From Prescottella defluvii (GTDB lineage Bacteria; Actinomycetota; Actinomycetes; Mycobacteriales; Mycobacteriaceae), in contig CP121458.1 in assembly GCA_029690005.1 (NCBI GenBank), positions 1,736,001-1,800,000 on the forward strand: 64,000 nucleotides of DNA, in the 5' to 3' direction. The notes below the pieces were generated by a model. It saw only the letters and a list, made by a program, of their open reading frames with translations, had not been told where the DNA came from and did not search any database. Made by a program: the position numbers and the translations under genes. Positions 49,132-57,660 of the stretch are shown piece after piece; the first letter of the stretch is position 1; every line of letters starts with the position of its first letter.

Positions 49132-50504
49132 TCAGCGGCTGAGTCGCCAGTGTTCCTCTGCGACACCGAGTTCGGTAGCGGCGGGATCACCGTACACCCA
49201 TTCCCGGCCGATGCGGTGCCAGTTGGCGCTCGCGTCGAGCTGCCCAGGACGCCGAAGGTGAGGAAGTCGGCCCGGCGGGAGAACAGGTGCTCGGGCGGGA
49301 GGTTCTGACTCTTCATGCCCGAGAACTCCGACGCCCGCGGATCGATCGCGAGCAGGAACCCCGTGCTCGCCATGTCCGGGGTGATCGCGATGTCCTCGTC
49401 CACGAGATTCCACTCGGCCGCGGCGTAGACGTACTCCAGGCACTCGTCGGGCGTCACGTCGCCGTCGGGGGCGATGACGCCGCGCTGCACCATGAGCGCG
49501 TAGAGGTCGTCGCGGCGTCCCTCGGTGGCAGCGCGTAGGCACAGCTTCTCGAACTCGACGTGTTCGGCGTCCATCCGGTTGAACAGGCCGAAGTCGACGA
49601 ACCCGACCCGGCCGTCGTCGCCCAGCAGCACGTTGCCGGGATGCGGGTCCCCGCAGAACTCGTGGTAGCGGTACAGCGACCCGATGTAGAAGCGGAAGAT
49701 GATCTCGCCGATGCGGTTTCGCTCTTCTTGAGGGAGCGCCCGGATCCCCGCGAACCCGGTGCCGGCGAAGAACTCGCTCACCAGCACGCGCCGGGTGCTG
49801 AGTTCCGGGATGCTGTCGGGGACGGCGATGAACGGGTGATCGGCGTACAGGCCTGCGATCCCGTGCTGGGTGCAGGCCTCGCGCTCGTAGTCGAGTTCGC
49901 CCTCGAAGTTCAGCCGCAGCTCGCCCAGCAGTGCCGGGGTGGACAGCGTGGGAACCGTCGACTTCCAGATCTTCAGGAACATCGTCAGGTTCTTCATGTC
50001 GGCCCGGATCGCGGCGTCGATCCCCGGGTACTGCACCTTGACCGCGACGTCACGACCGTCGTGCAGCCTTGCCCGGTACACCTGCCCGATCGACGCGGCC
50101 GCGACGGCCTCGGGGTCGAAGTCCGCGAACACGTCGGAGAGCGGCCGCCCGTAGTCGGCCTCGATCACGCCGCGCATCGTGTCGAACGACGTCGTCGGCG
50201 CCTGGTCGCGCAGCGCGGCGAGCTTGCGCTGGAAGTCTTCTCGGTGCTCCTCGGGAACCAGGTCGAGGTCGAGGATCGACAGCATCTGGCCGAGCTTCAT
50301 CGCCACGCCCTTCATGCCGCCCAGGACGGTGACCAGCTGGTCGGCCGCGGCGATCGCGGACTTCTCCGACAGCCGGGCACGGACCTGCTCCGAACGGCCG
50401 ATCATCGACACGCGGGTACCGGCGTTGCGGATCGCGCGGCCGGCGGCCACCTGTCCGAGCTTGGAACCGCGCACGAGGCGGGACGTGGGGACCTTGTCGG
50501 CCAA
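49132..50504 (-). CDS. ABC1/UbiB-family atypical kinase (frame break)
   Basis: 457 aa restored from a TTG at 50504 (LADKVPTSRLVRGSKLGQVA) preceded by GGAGG at seven bases. Signature features of ADCK/UbiB proteins: the KxGQ motif in GVAMKLGQMLSILDLDLVPE, the Ala-rich loop AVAAASIGQVYRARLHDGRD, VAVKVQYPGID, catalytic FCGDPHPGNVLLGDDG and GFVDFGLFNRMDAEH. One base is missing near 49243: the frame leaves after TFGVLG and the proper end is QLDASANWHRIGREWVYGDP ... HWRLSR. Possible role in lipid or quinone biology; substrate unknown. Confidence 0.9.
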
Positions 50505-50608
50505 CGAAGACCTCCGGGCGGGCGGTGACGACGGACTGCGGCACGGGTCGGGATGCGGCTGCATGCCGCGGGTCACACTGGATGAGCCCCTCGGTGTTCT
50601 CCAGATCC

Positions 50609-50931
50609 TCATCCTTCGAGGATCCGGAACGGTGGGCGGGTCACGCCGTCGACCATGTGGCTGCCCCACAGGTCGGTGCCGCTGACCCGGGCCACCCCGG
50701 ACCCGTCCGGAGTGGTGACGGTCAGTTCGGTGCCGGCGGGCACGTCGACTCCGCCGCCTAGGGCGTGTGTCAGCTCCCGCACCCGTCCGCGCCACACGAA
50801 CCGGCCGCTGATCGGGTCGAAGTTGCCGGACAGCTCGACGTCGACGATCACCGGGGGTGCTCGGCGACGGTGACGTGGGCGGGGCCCCGGTAGCCGGCCG
50901 GTTCGTCGTGCTCGTCGGTGAAGTCGGTCAC
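50609..50931 (-). CDS. DUF4873 domain protein (frame break)
   Basis: 107 aa restored. GTG 50931 starts MTDFTDEHDEPAGYRGPAHV; one base is missing near 50854 (TVAEHP / PVIVDVELSGNFDPISGRFV), after which the frame continues WRGRVRELTHALGGGVDVP to the stop at 50609. The pattern YxGPA-x-V, VELSG-x-FxPxxGRF-x-W is characteristic of the small beta-rich DUF4873 domain, in other proteins fused to flavin monooxygenases. Role unknown. It lies 104 bases upstream of the ABC1 kinase gene on the same strand. Confidence 0.75.
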
Positions 50932-50992
50932 ACCGTCAGAATACTTGTTACTGGCGGTTACACAAGATGGGGTCGGTCGGCGTCAGTCGGTG

Positions 50993-51736
50993 TCAGTCTT
51001 CGGAGGCGTTCTCGCGCAGCGGGTGCGGCACCGACTTGAACCGCGTCGGCGAACCGTTGGACGCCGCGATGCCGGAGATGCCGCCCCAGGTCATCATCAC
51101 GAGGTAGTCGATGAGGTCGTCCGTCGACATCGACTGGTTCGAGATCCACCAATGCGTCGCCAACTGCACCGCGCCGACGACACCGTATGCCCACGGCACC
51201 GAGCCCCCGGAGTCCATGTCCATGCTGCGCAGCCGCTCGCCCAGGACCGTGGCCAGAAGCTCGGCGATCATGCGCTCGGAGTCGGCGACCACGTCGCGGT
51301 TGGGCCCCGAACTGTTCGCCATCACGTACAGGTACACCTCGGGATCCGCCGCGACGGTCTCGACGTACGCGGAGATCGCGACGCGGGTGAGGTCGTACTC
51401 GTCGAGATCCTCGCCGATCGCCTCGTACATGCGCGGCGCCAGGATGGTCTCGACGTAGCGCATCATCGTCGCGCTCGTGAGGTCGTTCTTGTCGGTGAAG
51501 TACCGGTACAGGACCGTCTTCGAGACGCCGATCTCCGACGCGATGTCGTCCATTCCGACGTCGCGGCCCCGCGCTCGGATCGCGGCGATCGTGCCGTCGA
51601 CGAGTTCCTCGCGGCGCGCGATCTTGTGCTCGCGCCAGCGACGCTTGCGGCCGTCGGGCTTCTCGCTCTCGACGGTCGTCTCTTCGGTTGTCTGCTGCAG
51701 ATCTGGGCTTTGCTTCGGCACTGGGTTTCGCCACAT
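50993..51736 (-). CDS. TetR-family transcriptional regulator
   Basis: 247 aa as read from 51736; a shorter start at VESEKPDGRKRRWREHKIAR is possible. Helix-turn-helix: DVGMDDIASEIGVSKTVLYR then YFTDKNDLTSATMMRYVE. The C-terminal ligand domain contains AYVETVAADPEVYLYVMANS and VPWAYGVVGAVQLATHWWIS. It is divergent from the DUF445 gene with about 90 bases between starts, the same arrangement as Rv0472c/Rv0473, so it is probably the local regulator. Intact. Confidence 0.9.
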   Translation of the reverse strand: MWRNPVPKQSPDLQQTTEETTVESEKPDGRKRRWREHKIARREELVDGTIAAIRARGRDVGMDDIASEIGVSKTVLYRYFTDKNDLTSATMMRYVETILAPRMYEAIGEDLDEYDLTRVAISAYVETVAADPEVYLYVMANSSGPNRDVVADSERMIAELLATVLGERLRSMDMDSGGSVPWAYGVVGAVQLATHWWISNQSMSTDDLIDYLVMMTWGGISGIAASNGSPTRFKSVPHPLRENASED

Positions 51737-51827
51737 CCGTTCGGGGTTGATCCAGAAGGTCAGCTTAATCGGCGCATCGGGCGGGGGTGAGGTCTATCTC
51801 CGCGGTCTGATCACGGATTTCGGCACA

Positions 51828-53183
51828 ATGACGGATGTGCAGCCCGTGCAGTCCGAACAGTCACCCGTGCAGCCCGCGCGCCGGCCCCGCCCGCCGTCGC
51901 CGAGTCCCGAAGGACCCTCGGCGTTCGCCGGTGTCTTCGACGACGCCACCAAGCGCCGCGAACTGCGGCGGATGAAGGCGGTCGCGACCGGTTTCCTGGT
52001 CTTCGCGACCGTCGTCTACCTGTTCTGCCGGTGGCAGGAGGTCCGCGGCGCCGGCGCGTGGGTCGGGTACGTGCGTGCCGCGTCGGAGGCGGGCATGGTC
52101 GGCGCACTGGCCGACTGGTTCGCGGTCACCGCGCTGTTCCGGCATCCGCTCGGGCTGAAGATCCCGCACACCGCGATCATCAAGCGCAAGAAGGACCAGC
52201 TCGGTGAGAGCTTGAGCAGCTTCGTCGGCGACAACTTCCTCGCCCCCGACGTCGTCTCCGCCAAGGTCGAGAACGCGCAGATCCCGCTGCGGGTGGGGAC
52301 CTGGATGGCCGAGCCCGCGCACGCGCAGCGCGTCGCCGCGGAGACCTCGACGCTGCTGCGCGGCGTCGTGGAGGTCCTCGAGGACGACGACATCACCGCG
52401 ATCATCGACAACACCATCGTCCGGCGGATCGCCGAGCCCGACTGGGGTCCGCCGATCGGCAAGGTGCTGGCCGAACTGCTGCGCGAGAACCGGCAGCTAC
52501 CGTTGCTGGACCTGCTCGCGGAGCGGGCCCGCCAGTGGGCGTTGAACAGCCAGGACACGATCGACCGCATCATCAGCCGGGACTCGCCGTCGTGGTCGCC
52601 CAAGTTCGTCGACGCGATGCTGGGCGAGAAGATCTACCGCGAGCTGGTCGAGTTCACGTGGAAGGTCCGGTCCAACCCCGAGCATGAGGTGCGGCTCGCC
52701 GCGAACCGGTTCCTCATCGATTTCGCCGACGACCTGCAGAACGATCCCGCGACCATCGCGAAGGCCGAGGCGATCAAGGCCGAGATCATGGGCCGCGAGG
52801 AGATCACCGGGCTCGCCGCAGCCACGTGGCGCGTGGCGAAGCGGCTGATTATGGAGTCCGTCGACGACCCGAACAGCACCCTGCGTCGCAAGATCGCCGA
52901 GAACGTCGTGCACCTCGGGGTGCGACTGCGCGACGACGCCGACCTGCGCGCCAAGGTCGACGGCTGGCTGCTGTCGGGCACCCGATACATCGCCGAGAAC
53001 TACACCGACGAGATCACCGCGGTCATCACCGAGACCGTGCAGCGGTGGGACGCCGAGGAAGCGAGCCGCAAGATCGAGCTCCAGGTGGGCCGGGATCTGC
53101 AATTCATCCGCATCAACGGCACCGTCGTCGGCGCCCTCGCGGGACTGGCGATCTACACGATCTCGGAGCTGCTCTTCACCTGA
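51828..53183 (+). CDS. DUF445 family membrane protein
   Basis: 451 aa, ATG 51828. A Pro-rich N-terminal 35 residues, then RRELRRMKAVATGFLVFATV (first helix) and the DUF445 signature GYVRAASEAGMVGALADWFA, VTALFRHPLGLKIPHTAII; a long helical region follows (residues ~110-420) and one more membrane helix closes the protein (VVGALAGLAIYTISELLF). Likely anchored at both ends with an elongated helical domain between. Homologue of Rv0473. Function unknown. Confidence 0.9.
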   Translation: MTDVQPVQSEQSPVQPARRPRPPSPSPEGPSAFAGVFDDATKRRELRRMKAVATGFLVFATVVYLFCRWQEVRGAGAWVGYVRAASEAGMVGALADWFAVTALFRHPLGLKIPHTAIIKRKKDQLGESLSSFVGDNFLAPDVVSAKVENAQIPLRVGTWMAEPAHAQRVAAETSTLLRGVVEVLEDDDITAIIDNTIVRRIAEPDWGPPIGKVLAELLRENRQLPLLDLLAERARQWALNSQDTIDRIISRDSPSWSPKFVDAMLGEKIYRELVEFTWKVRSNPEHEVRLAANRFLIDFADDLQNDPATIAKAEAIKAEIMGREEITGLAAATWRVAKRLIMESVDDPNSTLRRKIAENVVHLGVRLRDDADLRAKVDGWLLSGTRYIAENYTDEITAVITETVQRWDAEEASRKIELQVGRDLQFIRINGTVVGALAGLAIYTISELLFT

Positions 53184-53212
53184 TCGGTCCGGTTCCGCGT
53201 GGCGCCGGTCAC

Positions 53213-53244
53213 GTGCTAACAAGAGTGCTTGCAATAGTTAGCAC
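53213..53244. promoter_or_regulatory. inverted repeat upstream of the XRE-hbhA operon
   Basis: GTGCTAAC (53213-53220), 16-base spacer AAGAGTGCTTGCAATA, GTTAGCAC (53237-53244): perfect arms. The TGCTAAC/GTTAGCA arms also flank the ramB promoter region at 37955-37983. Confidence 0.7.
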
Positions 53245-53279
53245 CCTGTTCTACCGTGGGATTTGCGTACAGAACAGGG
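53244..53279 (+). promoter_or_regulatory. second inverted repeat covering the ribosome site of the XRE gene
   Basis: CCCTGTTCT (53244-53252), 18-base spacer, AGAACAGGG (53271-53279): perfect 9-bp arms. The right arm includes the AGGG of the ribosome site before ATG 53287, so an RNA hairpin would hide it; as DNA it could be a second operator. Confidence 0.6.
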
Positions 53280-53286
53280 AGTACTG

Positions 53287-53769
53287 ATGGTCGACGAGCC
53301 CGACGACATGAGCGGTGCGGCACGCGTTGTCGCCGGCGCCGCTCAGGACATCGGCAGTTTCATTCGTTCGCAGCGAGAAGCGGCACAGGTTTCACTGCGC
53401 CAGCTCGCCCAACTCGCCGGCGTCAGCAATCCCTACCTGAGTCAGATCGAACGTGGACTGCGCAAGCCGTCCGCCGACGTCCTCGCACAGATCGCGAAGG
53501 GGCTGCGGGTCTCTTCCGAGGTTCTGTACATGCAGGCCGGGATCCTCGAGAAGCGCCCGCACAGCCCGGTCCGGGACGCTCTGCTGGCCGACGGTGCCAT
53601 CACCGAACGCCAGAAGCAGGTGCTGCTTCGAGATCTACGAGTCGTTCTGTCGGGAGAACGACCCGAAACAGTCCGAAACGGCCGTTCAGGCCCCGGGGGT
53701 ATGGCTGCCTCGGACGAAGAAGAGCACGAGATCGCAGATCCACTCGACAGGAGATCCGAGAATGACTGA
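53287..53769 (+). CDS. XRE-family regulator, first gene of hbhA operon (compensating frame breaks)
   Basis: 160 aa, ATG 53287. Helix-turn-helix (residues ~20-75): SQREAAQVSLRQLAQLAGVS then NPYLSQIERGLRKPSADVLA, close to Rv0474. After AITERQKQVLL the frame as written gives an unlikely RDLRVVLSGERPETV; one extra base near 53627 hides the expected EIYESFCRENDPKQSETAVQ, and one base missing in the C4-G5 run near 53691 restores the frame for the acidic end (MAASDEEEHEIADPLDRRS). Length is unchanged by the two errors. The stop overlaps the hbhA start by eight bases, so the two genes are translationally coupled. Confidence 0.88.
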   Translation: MVDEPDDMSGAARVVAGAAQDIGSFIRSQREAAQVSLRQLAQLAGVSNPYLSQIERGLRKPSADVLAQIAKGLRVSSEVLYMQAGILEKRPHSPVRDALLADGAITERQKQVLLRDLRVVLSGERPETVRNGRSGPGGMAASDEEEHEIADPLDRRSEND

Positions 53770-54607
53770 TCCGAAGTTCATCGAGAACGTGAAGACCCCG
53801 TTCTACGCCGCCGTCGGCACCGGTGACCTGGTGGTCCAGGCCGTCGCCGACGTCGTGTCCCAGGTGCGGGCACGCACCGAGAACACGAACACCGATATGT
53901 CCGGTCGGCTCGACGAGGCCCGCGAGCGCTGGGCCAACTTGCCCAACGACGTGTCCGACGGCGTCGAGCAGCTGCGCGAGCGCCTCGCCGCGCTGCCGTC
54001 CGAGCTTCCCGAGGAGCTCGCCGAGCTGCGCGAGCGGTTCACCGCCGAAGAGCTGCGCAAGGTCGCCGAGGCGTACCTCAAGGTCGCGTCCGACCTGTAC
54101 GTCGCACTCGCCGAGCGCGGCGAGGAGGCCGTCGAGCGCATCCGCCGGCAGCCGGCCGTCGAGGAGCAGATCGGGCGCGCCGAGGCCGCCTTCGGCGACG
54201 CCGTCGAACTGACCGAGGAGGCGCTCGGCACCGTGGCGCGTCAGACGCGTGCCGTCGGTGAGCAGGCCGCGAAGCTTGCCGGCCGCGCCGCCGGACGCAT
54301 CAGCGACGTCGCCGACGAGGCGGCCGTCGTGCTGTCGGAGACGAGTGACAACGTCGCAGAGCGCCTGTCCGAGACCGGCGACACCGTAGCCAGCCGGGTC
54401 GAGGCTGCCGGCGAACGGGCGGAGGCGACCTCCGAGGCCGCTGCCGGGCGCGTCGAGGCGGCCGCCCCCAAGGCTGCGCCTGCCCCGAGGCCGGCCGCCA
54501 AGAAGGCTCCGGCGAAGAAGGCCGCACCCGCCAAGACCACCACGGCTCCGGCGGCCAAGAAGGCCCCCGCAGCCAAGAAGGCTCCGGCGAAGAAGGCGAC
54601 CGACTGA
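53762..54607 (+). CDS. hbhA: heparin-binding haemagglutinin (HBHA) homologue
   Basis: 281 aa. ATG 53762 overlaps the end of the XRE gene. N-terminal MTDPKFIENVKTPFYAAVGT is the family opening, followed by a long alpha-helical coiled coil (residues ~30-210, Ala/Glu/Arg-rich: LPEELAELRERFTAEELRKV, EEAVERIRRQPAVEEQIGRA) and a C-terminal Lys/Ala/Pro repeat (AKKAPAKKAAPAKTTTAPAA ...) equivalent to the heparin-binding tail that is methylated in mycobacteria. Longer than Mtb HBHA (199 aa) through an extra helical segment (DNVAERLSETGDTVASRVEA). No signal peptide. Adhesin and/or membrane-organising protein. Confidence 0.93.
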   Translation: MTDPKFIENVKTPFYAAVGTGDLVVQAVADVVSQVRARTENTNTDMSGRLDEARERWANLPNDVSDGVEQLRERLAALPSELPEELAELRERFTAEELRKVAEAYLKVASDLYVALAERGEEAVERIRRQPAVEEQIGRAEAAFGDAVELTEEALGTVARQTRAVGEQAAKLAGRAAGRISDVADEAAVVLSETSDNVAERLSETGDTVASRVEAAGERAEATSEAAAGRVEAAAPKAAPAPRPAAKKAPAKKAAPAKTTTAPAAKKAPAAKKAPAKKATD

Positions 54608-54642
54608 TCGCGAACTGATCGCACGCACCACCATCGGGGATC

Positions 54643-54672
54643 GGCCCCCGCGCAATCCGTTGCGCGGGGGCC
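54643..54672 (+). terminator. perfect hairpin after hbhA
   Basis: GGCCCCCGCGCAA (54643-54655), loop TCCG, TTGCGCGGGGGCC (54660-54672). Confidence 0.88.
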
Positions 54673-54707
54673 TGCGCGTCTGCCGGTCGGGTTCGTAGGA
54701 TGGAGTC

Positions 54708-55004
54708 GTGACATTCAACGCCCACGGGCTCACCGGCATGATCATGACCGTGCTCTGGCTGATCGCGCTCGCCGGAGCGGTCTTCGCGGTCTTCCATGCG
54801 GTACGCCAGCGCAAGGACGCGTTCACCGCCGTGGACAAGCTGACCAAGCCGATCTGGCTCGGCATCCTCGTCGCGTCCCTGCTCGTGATCTTCCTGTTCG
54901 GGCCAGTACACATGCTCGGGCTCATCGCGGTGGTGGCCGTGTGCGTCTACCTCGTCGACGTCCGTCCCCGGGTCGACGACATCCAGCGCGGTCCGCGCTG
55001 GTAG
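54708..55004 (+). CDS. DUF2516 family membrane protein
   Basis: 98 aa from a GTG at 54708. Three predicted helices: GMIMTVLWLIALAGAVFAVF, PIWLGILVASLLVIFLFG and GLIAVVAVCVYLVDVRP. The sequence FHAVRQRKDAFTAVDKLTKP between helices 1 and 2 is the conserved DUF2516 loop. Homologue of Rv0476, which follows hbhA in Mtb; here a terminator separates them, so it has its own promoter. Function unknown. Confidence 0.88.
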   Translation: MTFNAHGLTGMIMTVLWLIALAGAVFAVFHAVRQRKDAFTAVDKLTKPIWLGILVASLLVIFLFGPVHMLGLIAVVAVCVYLVDVRPRVDDIQRGPRW

Positions 55005-55014
55005 CTGCTGGTAG

Positions 55015-55593
55015 CTATTGCCGGCCGCTGAGGTCGAAGTAGAGGACGTCGGACCAGTAGCCCAGGCCGAGTTCGCGGAGGGGGTCCTCGAGACTTTCCT
55101 GCGTGGGCTTGAAGATCCTCTGCCAGAAGTTCGGCTTCGCGGGTGCGAGGTCTGCCAGCGCCGCCTCGATCTCGGTGTCGATTTTGCCGAGCCTCTCGAT
55201 CTCTCGCGTGTTCTGTTCACCGAGGGGCGCATCGTCCATCGCGAAGATCTCGGCGCACTCGAGGACGAAATAGCCGTCGGGTTCGGTGTGGGCGTGCAGG
55301 AAAGCGATGGCGTCGTCCGCCAACGAGCCGAGGGCCGGATGGTCGATGCGAGCCAGGAACTGCTCGAGCCGCGCAATCCCCGGGCCGCATCGTCCGCTGA
55401 TTGCCATCGCGTCGGGGACGTCGCTCCAGATGAGTGAGCGGCAGGGGCGCGGGTCCCCCGAAACCAGGATGCGGAAGACGAGCGGAACCGCGTACGCCCA
55501 TTCCGAGATGCCGGCGACGCGGTCGGTGGGGGTGCGTGTCGCATCGGCGTCCGGGGCGAAGGAAGTGGTGTAGAGGTAGCTGCGGTTGGCCAC
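55015..55593 (-). CDS. hypothetical protein
   Basis: 192 aa. Start chosen at GTG 55593 (VANRSYLYTTSFAPDADATR), which has AGGAG six bases upstream; the frame stays open to 55713 but that part is arginine/cysteine-rich and non-coding in look. Soluble, acidic; includes ISEWAYAVPLVFRILVSGDP, CGPGIARLEQFLARIDHPAL and a C-terminal FWQRIFKPTQESLEDPLREL. Similar-looking proteins occur in other actinobacteria without known function. Converges on the DUF2516 gene. Confidence 0.7.
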   Translation of the reverse strand: MANRSYLYTTSFAPDADATRTPTDRVAGISEWAYAVPLVFRILVSGDPRPCRSLIWSDVPDAMAISGRCGPGIARLEQFLARIDHPALGSLADDAIAFLHAHTEPDGYFVLECAEIFAMDDAPLGEQNTREIERLGKIDTEIEAALADLAPAKPNFWQRIFKPTQESLEDPLRELGLGYWSDVLYFDLSGRQ

Positions 55594-55706
55594 GTTCGTC
55601 TCCTGTCGAGGTGTTCGGGCTGGCCCTGTCGTGACCGAGACTGCCATCGGCGCGGTCCGGACGACGAGCGAACACGTGTGGCGTGACGGGCAGTTACAGA
55701 TAAACC

Positions 55707-55737
55707 TTGACAACGGTCATTGTGACAGTGTTATCGT
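55707..55737 (+). promoter_or_regulatory. MerR-type promoter/operator of the diiron-oxygenase gene
   Basis: TTGACA (55707-55712) and TATCGT (55732-55737) are 19 bases apart, the overlong spacing typical of MerR-activated promoters. Inside the spacer is the dyad ACGGTCA-TTG-TGACAGT (55713-55729, one mismatch). The MerR gene lies 1.1 kb downstream. Confidence 0.65.
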
Positions 55738-55836
55738 CGACTCGGGCCTGGACGAGGTCTGATCTGCCTCCGATTTCCGGGCCGTGACCTGCGCGAACGC
55801 GACTCACGCGAGTGCCCGGCCGAGCAGGAGTTGACG

Positions 55837-56793
55837 ATGTCGATCACCCATCCGAACGCGCCCCGCGGGAAGGCCGGCGAGTCTCTGGAATTCCCGCCGA
55901 GTCGGCACATGCGGGTGGGCGACCGGCAGGACACCGCGGCCCGCCTGCTCGCCTCGGCGGCCCGCAAGTCGTACGACCCGCTCGTCGAGGTCGACTGGGA
56001 GGCCCCGGTTCCCGAGGACCTGTACGGCATGACGCCCGAGTGGTGCAGCCTCTACGGCACCGAGCTGTGGGAGCGGATGACCGAGAATCAGCGGATCACG
56101 CTCACCCAGCACGAGGCCGCGAGCGTCGCCGGCACCGGTATCTGGTTCGAGATGATCCTCATGCAGATGCTGCTGCGCGACATCTACACGCACGATCCGT
56201 CGACGCCGCACGTGCAGTTTGCGCTGGGCGAGATCGCTGACGAGTGCCGGCACTCGACGATGTTCGCGCGCTCGGCACAGCGGTTCGGGATCCCCTCGTA
56301 CCGGCCCAAGAAGTGGATCCTCAACGCCGCCCGCCTGTTCAAGGCCACCGCGTCGGGCTCCCTCGCGTACGGCGGCACGCTGTTCGCGGAGGAGATCCTC
56401 GACATGATGCAGCGCGACTTCATGAAGGACGAGCGGGTCCAGCCGATCACCCGCACCGTCAGCAAGATCCACGTCCTCGAGGAAGCGCGCCACATCAAGT
56501 TCGCCCGCGAGGAGACGGTGCGACGCGTGAAGAACCTGTCGCGCCGCAAGCTCGCCTACCAGCGGCTGGTCCTGGGCATGTCCGCGTACTTCATCGTCAC
56601 GTGCCTGGTGAACGAGCAGGTCTACGCGGCGGCCGGGCTGGACGTCGAGGAGGCCAAACGGGCCGCGAAGTCCAACGAGCACTATCACGCGATGATCCGC
56701 GAGGGCTCCCGCAAGACGATCGAGTTCCTCGACGAGTGCGGGCTGGTCGGCGGGCCGTCGAAGCTGCTGCTGCGCCGCGCGCACATCGTCTAG
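55837..56793 (+). CDS. AurF-like diiron oxygenase
   Basis: 318 aa, ATG 55837 with AGGAG six bases upstream. Member of the AurF (p-aminobenzoate N-oxygenase) diiron family: metal ligands in TLTQHEAASVAGTGIWFEMI (Glu), LGEIADECRHSTMFARSAQR (E-x3-x-H type), GGTLFAEEILDMMQRDF and HVLEEARHIKFAREETVRR (E-x2-RH). Uses O2 to oxidise an amine or another substrate; in mycolata such genes often occur singly with a regulator, and the substrate is unknown. First gene of a cluster with a MerR regulator and an alpha/beta hydrolase. Confidence 0.9.
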   Translation: MSITHPNAPRGKAGESLEFPPSRHMRVGDRQDTAARLLASAARKSYDPLVEVDWEAPVPEDLYGMTPEWCSLYGTELWERMTENQRITLTQHEAASVAGTGIWFEMILMQMLLRDIYTHDPSTPHVQFALGEIADECRHSTMFARSAQRFGIPSYRPKKWILNAARLFKATASGSLAYGGTLFAEEILDMMQRDFMKDERVQPITRTVSKIHVLEEARHIKFAREETVRRVKNLSRRKLAYQRLVLGMSAYFIVTCLVNEQVYAAAGLDVEEAKRAAKSNEHYHAMIREGSRKTIEFLDECGLVGGPSKLLLRRAHIV

Positions 56794-56882
56794 TGGCGAC
56801 CCACACCGCGATAGAATTTCCCACGCCGTCGACCGCGCCGGAACCGCCGACGTCGTCGCGGTTCCAGTGGGGAAGGCGGAAC

Positions 56883-57643
56883 ATGAAGGAGTACCGCATC
56901 GACGACCTCGCGCGCGAGGCCGGTGTCAGTGTGCGGAACGTGCGGGTCTACCAGGATCGGGGCCTGCTTCCCCGCCGCGCAGGGAGGGCCGGGCCGGTTG
57001 GTACAACGAGTCGCATCTCGCGCGGCTCAACCTGATCGGCCGGATGCTCGACCGTGGCTACACTTTCGCCACGATCAGTGAGCTGCTCACCGCCGCCCAG
57101 TACGGCCTGCAGGTGCGCGACGTCCTCGAGACCGACGACCCGGGCGGACGGTGGAAGAAGTACCGCCGCGCCGCGAAGCTCACGATGTCGGAGCTGCGCC
57201 GCATGTTCGGCGACCAGACCACCGAAGCCAACATCGCACTCGGCACCCAGCTCGGGGTCCTCGCGAAGGCCGGCAAGGACTACTCGGTGGCCAACCCGCG
57301 GCTGATGGAGGCCGCGCAGGTACTCGTCGACGCGGGGGTTCCGCTGTCCGACATCCTCGAGCAGACCGAGGCGGTGCGCCGCGATCTGGGCGACGTCGCC
57401 GCACGGTTCGTCGAACTCGTCTCGGACCGCTACCTCGCCCCCGAGGGTGGAACCCTCGAGCTCGACGAGGCGAAGGTGTCGGAGGTCGCGGCCCTGGTGA
57501 ACCAGGTGCGCCCGCTCGCGCACGACGCGGTGCACGCCTTGTTCTCGGAGGCGATGGAGGAACAGATCTCGAAGGCGCTCGCAAAGGCCGCGAGTCAGCT
57601 CGAACAGGTTGCGCCCGAGGCAGGCTCGACGCGCGCCGGCTAG
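56883..57643 (+). CDS. MerR-family regulator (frame break)
   Basis: 253 aa restored, ATG 56883. DNA-binding domain MKEYRIDDLAREAGVSVRNV then RVYQDRGLLP; one C is missing near 56971, after which the wing continues PPRREGRAGWYNESHLARLN and LIGRMLDRGYTFATISELLT. The long C-terminal part (residues ~100-253; GTQLGVLAKAGKDYSVANPR, FVELVSDRYLAPEGGTLELD) is a ligand-binding domain much larger than that of metal sensors, without a Cys cluster, so an organic ligand is likely. Presumed activator of the promoter at 55707-55737. Confidence 0.87.
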
Positions 57644-57660
57644 TGAACATGGGAGTGGAA

